A stretch of 7,706 nt of DNA from an uncultured Lysobacter sp. (GTDB taxonomy: Bacteria > Pseudomonadota > Gammaproteobacteria > Xanthomonadales > Xanthomonadaceae): assembly GCA_946479915.1 (NCBI GenBank), contig CAMLHR010000051.1, forward strand, positions 1 through 7,706, written 5' to 3'. Numbering within the stretch: the first letter of the stretch is position 1; each line of letters starts with the position of its first letter. Shown here one piece after another: positions 1 through 6,200 of the stretch. The notes under the pieces are model-generated. The model was not told the origin of the DNA. It ran no database searches and saw only the letters and a list, made by a program, of their open reading frames with translations. The position numbers were made by a program, and so were the translations under genes.

Positions 1-1216
1 CGGTCGCATCCCATTCCTCGGGCGGCGTCAGGCAGTTGTCGCAGTTGCCGCATGGGCTGCTCGCTTCGCCGAAATAGTCGAGCAGCCGGACCCGGCGGCA
101 ATCGGCGGCTTCGCACAGCCCCAACAAGGCGTCGAGCTTCGCGCCCGCCACGCGTTTGTATTCCTCGCCCGAGGGCGACTGGTCGATGAGCCGCCGCTGC
201 TGAACGACGTCGGCGAGCCCGTAGATCATCCACGCATCCGCCGGCAGGCCGTCGCGCCCGGCGCGGCCGGTCTCCTGGTAATACGCCTCGATGCTCTTCG
301 GCAGGTCGAGGTGAGCGACGAAACGCACGTCCGGCTTGTCGATGCCCATGCCGAAGGCGATCGTGGCGACCATCACGATGCCGTCCTCCTGGAGGAACCG
401 GCGCTGGTTCGCGGCGCGGACGCCCGCATCGAGACCCGCGTGGTAGGGCAGGGCGTCGAATCCCTGCGCCCCGAGGAAGGCGGCCGTCGCCTCGACCTTG
501 CGCCGCGACAGGCAGTAGACGATGCCGCTCGCGCCGCGATGGGCGTCGAGGAACGACAGCAGCTGGTGGCGCCCGTCGTCCTTGGCCGCGACGGCGTAGC
601 GGATGTTGGGCCGGTCGAACGAACCGACGAACTGCCGCGCGTCCCCGAGGGCGAGGCGTTCCACGATCTCGCGCCGGGTGGGCGCGTCCGCCGTGGCGGT
701 CAGCGCAATGCGGGGCACGCCGGGCCAGCGCTCGTGCAGCACGGTCAGCTGCCGGTACTCGGGCCGGAAGTCGTGCCCCCATTGCGACACGCAATGGGCC
801 TCGTCGATCGCGAACAGGGCGATCGGCACCCGGTCGAGCAGGTCGAGGAACCGGGGCGTGAGCAACCGCTCGGGGGCGACGTACAGCAGGTCGAGTTCGC
901 CTGCCTCGAAGCGGCGCTCGACCTCGCGCGCCTCGCCGGCCGGCAGCGCGGAATTGAGGCAGGCCGCCGCCACGCCGAGTTGCCGCAGCGCCTCGACCTG
1001 GTCCTGCATCAGTGCGATCAGCGGGGACACCACGATCCCGGTCCCGTCGCGGAGCAGGGCCGGCAGCTGGTAGCAGAGCGACTTCCCGCCCCCGGTGGGC
1101 ATCAGGACCAGCGCGTCTCCACCGTTGGCGAGACAGTCCACGATGGCCGCCTGCTCGCCACGGAATCGTTCGAAGCCAAAGACGCGACGGAGGTGCCCGG
1201 TGGGGTCGCCGTTCAT
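1..1216 (-). CDS. recQ: ATP-dependent DNA helicase RecQ, partial (C-terminus beyond left edge)
   Basis: This is a superfamily 2 3'-5' DNA helicase acting in cytoplasmic recombination and repair. Translating the minus strand from the ATG at 1216-1214 gives 405 uninterrupted residues with the full RecQ motif series. Motif 0 is [10 protein letters not shown] (13-22), the Walker A is PTGGGKS (40-46), the Walker B is DEAH (138-141), motif V is GMGIDKP (from 289) and motif VI is [10 protein letters not shown] (from 314). The RecQ-type zinc site follows, with cysteines at 373 (in CRR), 389, 392 and 395 (CGNCDNC). The winged-helix RQC and HRDC domains, roughly 200 residues in Escherichia coli RecQ, lie past the window edge. 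The start is firm because this ATG is the only start codon after an in-frame TAA at 1264-1262. Its ribosome-binding site is weak (AGGGCGAC, with a long spacing). It is transcribed away from the DUF11 genes, with nothing suggesting shared function. Confidence 0.97.
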   Translation of the reverse strand, partial: MNGDPTGHLRRVFGFERFRGEQAAIVDCLANGGDALVLMPTGGGKSLCYQLPALLRDGTGIVVSPLIALMQDQVEALRQLGVAAACLNSALPAGEAREVERRFEAGELDLLYVAPERLLTPRFLDLLDRVPIALFAIDEAHCVSQWGHDFRPEYRQLTVLHERWPGVPRIALTATADAPTRREIVERLALGDARQFVGSFDRPNIRYAVAAKDDGRHQLLSFLDAHRGASGIVYCLSRRKVEATAAFLGAQGFDALPYHAGLDAGVRAANQRRFLQEDGIVMVATIAFGMGIDKPDVRFVAHLDLPKSIEAYYQETGRAGRDGLPADAWMIYGLADVVQQRRLIDQSPSGEEYKRVAGAKLDALLGLCEAADCRRVRLLDYFGEASSPCGNCDNCLTPPEEWDAT

Positions 1217-1290
1217 CCGGAAGTCGCCCTGATGGTCAGAAATGTGAACCGAATCACCAATTTATGCGGCCCCTTTTCCGTATTACTGGA

Positions 1291-1320
1291 TGGACTTCAC
1301 GGTTCCCCATGGGCTAGAGT
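1291..1320 (+). promoter_or_regulatory. Candidate sigma-70 promoter for the A-B-C cassette
   Basis: TGGACT (1291-1296) and TAGAGT (1315-1320) each match four of six consensus bases for -35 and -10, and are 18 bases apart. The site would give a leader of roughly 165 bases before gene A. A second possible -35, TTGACT at 1337-1342, has the better hexamer but no acceptable -10 behind it. This is pattern matching only. Confidence 0.25.
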
Positions 1321-1363
1321 CCCGTTTAACGAAACCTTGACTTGTCCGTCACCGGGCATTTGC

Positions 1364-1378
1364 AGGGGGGAAGGGGAG
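1364..1378 (+). promoter_or_regulatory. Orphan Shine-Dalgarno-like purine run
   Basis: An A, six Gs, AA, four Gs and AG form an excellent ribosome-binding purine tract, but it lies more than 110 bases upstream of the ATG of gene A. The only start-like codon at suitable spacing is CTG at 1383. That codon is in frame with gene A and open through to it, and would add 36 residues. The tract could serve that unusual start, help load ribosomes, or have no role. Confidence 0.25.
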
Positions 1379-1490
1379 ACCGCTGCCTCAGGTCGCGCAA
1401 GACGACCGTCGCAGTTTCACGCAGGAGCGACCGACCGGTAAAGCACGACGTCCACGGATCGTCGAGTTCAACGAGAACGCGCGGAATCTC

Positions 1491-1988
1491 ATGAACGCCA
1501 ACAACATGGTGGGGAAAGTTCGGAAGGCACGGTGGGCGCTCGGCGTCGCCGCGCTGTTATGCGTTGGCATCGCCAGCGCCGCGGGGCGGCTCGAGCTCGA
1601 GAACGCCGTCTTCCAGGAAGTCGAGGTCCAGGTGGACGGTCGCACCGAAGTGCGGCAGGTGCCCGCGACGCGCGTGATCCCCGGCACGGAGGTCATTTAC
1701 GTCATCGACTACGCGAACGTCGGCGACGGCACCGTCGAGAACGTCGAGATCACCAACCCGCTCCCGGCGGAGCTGACCTATGTCGGCATCGCGGGCGTGG
1801 TGCCGGTCACGGCCGTGTCCGTCGACGGCGGCACGCAGTACGGCGACCTCGCGGCACTGACGGTGCCCGGTCCCGAAGGGCAGCCGCGGGCCGCGGAACC
1901 CGCGGACGTGACGCACCTGCGCTGGGTCCTGCCGGCACTGCCGGCGGGCGGCGAGGGCGCGGTGTCGTTCCGGGCCAGGGTCAGGTAA
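1491..1988 (+). CDS. Gene A: small exported DUF11-domain protein
   Basis: This 165-residue protein opens with a Sec signal peptide: a basic stretch (KVRKAR), a hydrophobic core, then a likely cleavage near ASAA at residues 29-32. The signal contains a cysteine (VAALLC), but leucine precedes it, so it is not a good lipobox. The mature part is one DUF11-type beta-sandwich of about 63-150, shown by IPGTEVIYVIDYANVGDG followed by ITNPLPAELTYV. DUF11 domains occur in secreted and surface proteins and have no enzymatic role. The ATG at 1491 has a modest GGAA four bases ahead. An ATG at 1506 would also keep the signal peptide and has no ribosome-binding site. An in-frame CTG extension from 1383 is possible but would bury the signal peptide. 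It ends in TAA, 72 bases before gene B. The exact function is unknown; export and fold are well supported. Confidence 0.87.
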   Translation: MNANNMVGKVRKARWALGVAALLCVGIASAAGRLELENAVFQEVEVQVDGRTEVRQVPATRVIPGTEVIYVIDYANVGDGTVENVEITNPLPAELTYVGIAGVVPVTAVSVDGGTQYGDLAALTVPGPEGQPRAAEPADVTHLRWVLPALPAGGEGAVSFRARVR

Positions 1989-2000
1989 CAGCATTCATTC

Positions 2001-2019
2001 CGGCGGCGCGGAACCGCCG
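2001..2019 (+). promoter_or_regulatory. GC hairpin between genes A and B
   Basis: CGGCGG (2001-2006) pairs with CCGCCG (2014-2019) around a 7-base loop. An alternative, mutually exclusive stem is GGAAC (2010-2014) with GTTCC (2019-2023). No T-run follows, so it is not a standard intrinsic terminator. It may only slow polymerase or nucleases, or be incidental in GC-rich DNA. Confidence 0.3.
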
Positions 2020-2050
2020 TTCCAACCAACGCAAGAGAGAGCAACACCCA

Positions 2051-2058
2051 GGGGGAAG
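2051..2058 (+). promoter_or_regulatory. Strong ribosome-binding site of gene B
   Basis: GGGGGAAG ends two bases before the ATG at 2061, with its G-rich core at workable spacing. It is the best-placed Shine-Dalgarno in the cassette and fixes the start of gene B. Genes A and C have much weaker ones, which suggests B is the most heavily translated product. Confidence 0.65.
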
Positions 2059-2060
2059 TC

Positions 2061-3188
2061 ATGAAGAGGTTGATGAGGATCGCGGTGGCCTTCGGGCTGC
2101 TGCTCGCGGCGAACGGTGCGTTCGCACAAGACAACACCGATGCCGGCGTGGTCATCTCGAACACGGCCACGGTGAACTACGAGGTCAACAACATCCCGCA
2201 GTCGTCGCAGGCGAACACGCCGGCGACGTTCATGGTCGACCGGGTGATCCTGGTCACCGTGGCGAACACCTCGGGCGCGACGGTCACGCCTGGCCAGGAC
2301 ACGGACGACACGGTCGTCCCGGTCCTGACGTTCACCGTCACCAACGACAGCAACGCCACGCTCGACTTCGTGCTGTCCACCGAGGACCTCGCCGGCGACG
2401 ACTTCGACGCCACCGGGCTGGAGATCTTCGTCGACGGCAACGCCAACGGCACCTTCGAGGCGGCCAACGACACCGCCACGAGCATCAGCGACCTCGCCGA
2501 GGAAGGCGTCGCCACGGTGTTCGTGATCGGCGACATCCCGCTCAGCGCCGCCAACGACGATTTCGACGACGTGGTGCTGGTCGCGACGGCCTACGAGATC
2601 GACGGCACGACGCTGGTCCAGGACGACGACGCCGACAACAACGACGTCGCCGATTCCGCCAACGGCCAGGGCACGATGGAAACCGTGTTCGGCGACGCCG
2701 ACGGCACGGGCGTGGAAGGTGCCGAGGACGGCGCGCACAGCGACACCGGCCGGTTCACCGTCGGCACGGCGTCGATCGCCGTGGCCAAGCAGTCGGTGGT
2801 CATCAGCGATCCGTTCAACGACACCACCAACCCGAAGGCCATCCCGGGCGCGGTCGTCGAGTACTGCATCCTGGTCACCAACTCGGGCGGCACCGACGCG
2901 ACCGACGTGGCGATCAGCGACCCGATCCCGGAGCACACCACCTACGTGGCCGAGTCCATCCAGATCGCGGACGACTGTGCCGGCACCGGCGCCGTCGCCG
3001 TCGATGACGACGTCCTGGACGAGTCGGGCGACGAGACCGGTACCGAGAGCGGCAGCTTCGATGCCGCCCACGACGCCGGCTACGGTGGCGCGCCGAAGGG
3101 TCGCGTGCTGACGGCAGTGGACACGCTGCCCGACGGCGACCCGACGCCGACGACCACCGCGACGATCTTCCGCGTCACCATCGATTGA
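2061..3188 (+). CDS. Gene B: acidic exported DUF11-domain protein
   Basis: This 375-residue protein has a clear signal peptide: MKRLMR, a hydrophobic core, and cleavage after AFA at residue 22. The mature protein begins with a module typical of DUF11 secreted proteins (ISNTATVNYE, 32-41), then a beta-rich region rich in Asp and Glu. Possible calcium-binding loops are DGNANGTFE at 125-133, an Asp cluster at 188-198, and DADGTG at 212-217. A DUF11 domain covers about 237-330, with NPKAIPGAVVEYCILVTNSG and then ISDPIPEHTTYV. Its two cysteines, 269 and 306, lie inside this domain and could form a disulfide after export. The C-terminus is a beta strand (IFRVTID) with no LPXTG-type anchor, transmembrane segment or recognisable secretion tag. 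A strong ribosome-binding site precedes it and a perfect hairpin follows the TGA. I infer a periplasmic or surface structural protein partnered with C; its precise role is unknown. Confidence 0.93.
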   Translation: MKRLMRIAVAFGLLLAANGAFAQDNTDAGVVISNTATVNYEVNNIPQSSQANTPATFMVDRVILVTVANTSGATVTPGQDTDDTVVPVLTFTVTNDSNATLDFVLSTEDLAGDDFDATGLEIFVDGNANGTFEAANDTATSISDLAEEGVATVFVIGDIPLSAANDDFDDVVLVATAYEIDGTTLVQDDDADNNDVADSANGQGTMETVFGDADGTGVEGAEDGAHSDTGRFTVGTASIAVAKQSVVISDPFNDTTNPKAIPGAVVEYCILVTNSGGTDATDVAISDPIPEHTTYVAESIQIADDCAGTGAVAVDDDVLDESGDETGTESGSFDAAHDAGYGGAPKGRVLTAVDTLPDGDPTPTTTATIFRVTID

Positions 3189-3206
3189 CCTGATGGACCA
3201 GTCCGC

Positions 3207-3232
3207 GCGCCGGGGCGATCGAGCCCCGGCGC
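3207..3232 (+). promoter_or_regulatory. Perfect 10-bp stem-loop between genes B and C
   Basis: GCGCCGGGGC (3207-3216) is exactly complementary to GCCCCGGCGC (3223-3232) around the loop GATCGA. It starts 18 bases after the stop of gene B and ends 18 bases before the ATG of gene C. No T-tract follows, so a full intrinsic terminator is unlikely. It could act as partial attenuator, 3'-end stabiliser of the gene B message, or block to translation of C; any of these would give more B than C. Confidence 0.6.
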
Positions 3233-3250
3233 ACGGACGGTGCTGGGCAG

Positions 3251-6200
3251 ATGAATCGCCTCCGGCCATCGGCAAGGACTGCCGGCGCCGCTGCAGCCAC
3301 GCTGATCCTGGCGCTGCTCAGTGGCCCGGCGCTCCCGCAGAGCCAGACCGAGACCGTCATCCACAACACGGCGTCCGTCTCCTACGAGGGAACGAACGTC
3401 GGTGGCGGTGGGACGGCCACGGTCGAGGTCACCAGCAACACGGTGACCTTCACGGTCCTGCCCGAGCCGTCGCCCGCCACGATCGACTTCTACGCGTACA
3501 CGGACCCGGGCACGCCGGGTGCCGTGGACTTCCCGGTCGACGGCGGCATGTGCCGCAACGAACAGGGCGCCTTCGGCCCGCTCTCCGCGCCCGTGCCCTC
3601 GGGCGCGCAGGTGGCGGGCGCGGGCGTCGTCGCGTCGTCGGCGCGCACCAACGAATATTCCACGGGCCAGACCATCGTCATCCGTGTCGAGGACCTCAAC
3701 CGCAACGAGGATCCCGCCACCCGCGAGTACATCGAGGTGACCATCGTCACCTCCGACGAGGACGAGGAACTGCTCCGGCTGCAGGAGACCGGCGTCGACA
3801 CCGGCGTCTTCGCGACGGCGATCCGCAGCGTCCCGATCCCGCCGGCGCCCACGCATTTCGACTGCCAGCTGTCGGTGACGGGCGACTCCGAGCTGACGGC
3901 GCACTACATCGACCCGAGCTTCCCCGACGACACCGCCACCACGACGGCGGGCATCGTCAGCATCCCGACCGAACGCCTGCTCGTGCTGCAGAAGCGGGTG
4001 TCGGTGCCGCAGGCCACGGCCGGCGACTTCCTCCAGTACCGCTTGCAGCTCCAGAACATCCACGACGGCCGCGTGCAGCTGGCCTCGATCACGGACGTCC
4101 TGCCGCCGGGCATCGCGTACATGCCCGGTTCGCTGCGCGTCGGCGGGACGAAGGCGCAACCCGAGGTCTCCGAGGACGGTCGGACACTGGTGATCCCCGT
4201 CGGCTCCCTCGAGGCGGGCGCGGTGGTCGAGGTCACCTATGTCGCGCGCGTCGGACCGGACGCACCGGCGGGCGAGGCGGTCAACCGCGCGGACGCCCAG
4301 GGACGCGCCAGCGCCGCGCCGGACAGCGAGGGGCGCATCGCCACGGGGAAGGTCGTCTCCAACGCGGCCGAAGCCGCCGTCCTCATCCGCGAGCCCCTGT
4401 TCACCTCCCGCTTCACCATCATCGGCAACGTGCTGTCCGGCGCGTGCGACCTGCCCGCGGCCGGGCTGCAGGGCGTCGAAGGCGTGCGCCTGGTCCTGGA
4501 CGACGGCACGTTCGTCACCACCGACGCCAACGGCGCCTACCATTTCGAAGGCGTCCGACCGGGCACGCACGTGGTGCAGGTCGACGTGGCCTCGCTGCCC
4601 GCGCACCTGGAGGCCGTGCCGTGCCGCCAGGACACGCGTCGCGCCGGGCGTGGCTGGTCCCAGTTCGTCGAGGCCGACGGCGGCGCGCTGATGCGCGCGG
4701 ACTTCCGCCTGCAGCCGCGTGCGCCGCGGCAGGGCGAGGTCGGCGTGCGACTGGACATCGCCGCGGAAGGGGACGGCACGCGGCATGTCGTGACCGTCGA
4801 CGTGGGCGATGTCCCGATCGCGCGGCCCCGGGTCACGCTGATGCTGCCCGATGGTGCCGATTACGTCCCCGGCACGGCCACGCTCGACGGCGTGTCGCTC
4901 CCGGACCCCAGGGTCGTCGCCAACATCGCCACGTTCGAACTCGAAGGGTTGCCGGCGCACTGGCGCGGCGCGCTGGCGTTCGTGGCATCGGCGCCGGCGT
5001 GCCCGGACACGGACGGCGCGACCAGGGCCGTCGTGATGTTCGACGTCGACCGCGAGTCGCATCGGACCCCGCCCGCGGAAGGAACGTGGCCCTGCAACCC
5101 GATGGCCGGACCGGTGCGGGGCGAGCGCCACGCATTCACCTTCATGCAGACGCCGACCGCCGACCAGGCGGTCTCGTCGTTTCTGGACGACAGTGAAAAC
5201 GTGACGGACGTCACGCTGCCTTCCGGCGATCGCGACTGGCTGACCGGACAGGCGCCCGGCAACGGGTGGTTGCTGCCCGGTCCGGGCGCCGCGGCGGATC
5301 CGACCGAAGCCGTCGTCGTGAAGCACCTGGCGGGACACGAGGTCGTGCTGCGGCTCAACGGCGTGGCGGTGCCCGGCGTGCACGCGAACGGCCAGCGGAC
5401 CAACGCGGACAGGACGGTCTCGGTCACGATGTGGCGCGGCGTCCCGATGGCGAAGGGCGACAACCTGCTCGAGGCCGACATCGTGGATCCGTCCGGCAAC
5501 GTCGTGGCGACGCTGCGCCGCACGTTGCGCTATTCCAACGAGGTCGTGCGCGCCGAGCTCGTCGCCGGGGCGTCGCACCTGGTCGCCGACGGACTGAACC
5601 CGCCAGTGATCGCCGTACGCATGCTCGACCAGGCCGGCAAGCCGGTGCGCAGCGGCGTGTCCGGCAAGTTCTCCGTGCTGCCGCCCCATGCGGCGGCGGT
5701 CGAGGACCGGGCCCGGCAGCAGCGGCAGCTGGCGGGCCTCGAGTCGTTCGAGCCGACCTGGCGGATCACCGGCGACGACGGCATCGCGCTCATCGAACTC
5801 AGGCCCACGTCCACCACGGGCGAGGCCACGCTGTCGTTCGAGTTCGAGCTCGGGGACGGGCGCACCAACCAGCAGGACATCAAGGCCTGGCTGAAGCCGA
5901 CGCCGCGCGACTGGATCGTCGTGGGCTTCGCGAAGGGCACCGTCGGCTACGACACGCTCGACGGCAACATGCAGGTGCTCGAGGCGACCGGCCACGAGGC
6001 CGGCTTCAGCACCGACGGCCAGCTGTCGCTCTACGCGAAGGGCCGCGTGCTGGGCAAGTGGATGCTGACGCTGGCCTACGACTCGGACAAGCCAACCGAC
6101 CGCCTGCACCGGCAGAACCTGCTCTCCGCCATCGACCCGAACCAGTTCTACACGCTGTACGGCGACGGCACGCAGCAGGGGTACGACGCCTCCAGCGCGG

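Larger units (their letters stand above)
1217..1490. other. Divergent intergenic region between recQ and the DUF11 cassette
   Basis: These 274 bases hold no convincing gene. They must contain the promoter of recQ (leftward) and probably that of the A-B-C cassette (rightward). The part near 1255-1290 is visibly more AT-rich than the coding DNA on either side. On the minus strand a TAATAC hexamer (1285-1280) could be a -10 for recQ, but no good -35 lies 16-18 bases upstream. A purine-rich, Shine-Dalgarno-like run sits at 1364-1378 with no ATG, GTG or TTG behind it. I see no tRNA, riboswitch or T-tract terminator here. Confidence 0.6.

Noticed and set aside
311..1441. Open frame of 376 codons on the plus strand
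   Set aside because: It is antisense to recQ, whose helicase motifs are complete on the minus strand, and it runs on into the intergenic region with no known motif.
1548..1590. Gene A as a lipoprotein, from the cysteine in its signal peptide
   Set aside because: The cysteine follows two leucines, not Gly, Ala or Ser, and a normal signal peptidase I site (ASAA) lies a few residues later.
1532..3007. Open frame of 491 codons spanning genes A and B in another frame
   Set aside because: The product is an Arg/His-rich low-complexity string crossing two genes that have good signal peptides and DUF11 motifs.
3207..3232. B-C hairpin as a complete rho-independent terminator
   Set aside because: The stem is strong but the bases after it are GCACGGACGG with no T-tract, and gene C begins 18 bases later in the same direction.
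1995..3275. Open frame of 426 codons on the minus strand
   Set aside because: It is antisense to gene B, with biased Val/Arg/Asp/Gly composition and no recognisable domain.
3193..5196. Open frame of 667 codons on the plus strand in another frame
   Set aside because: Its product is Arg/Gly-rich and overlaps the well-supported frame of gene C; this is a GC-driven shadow.
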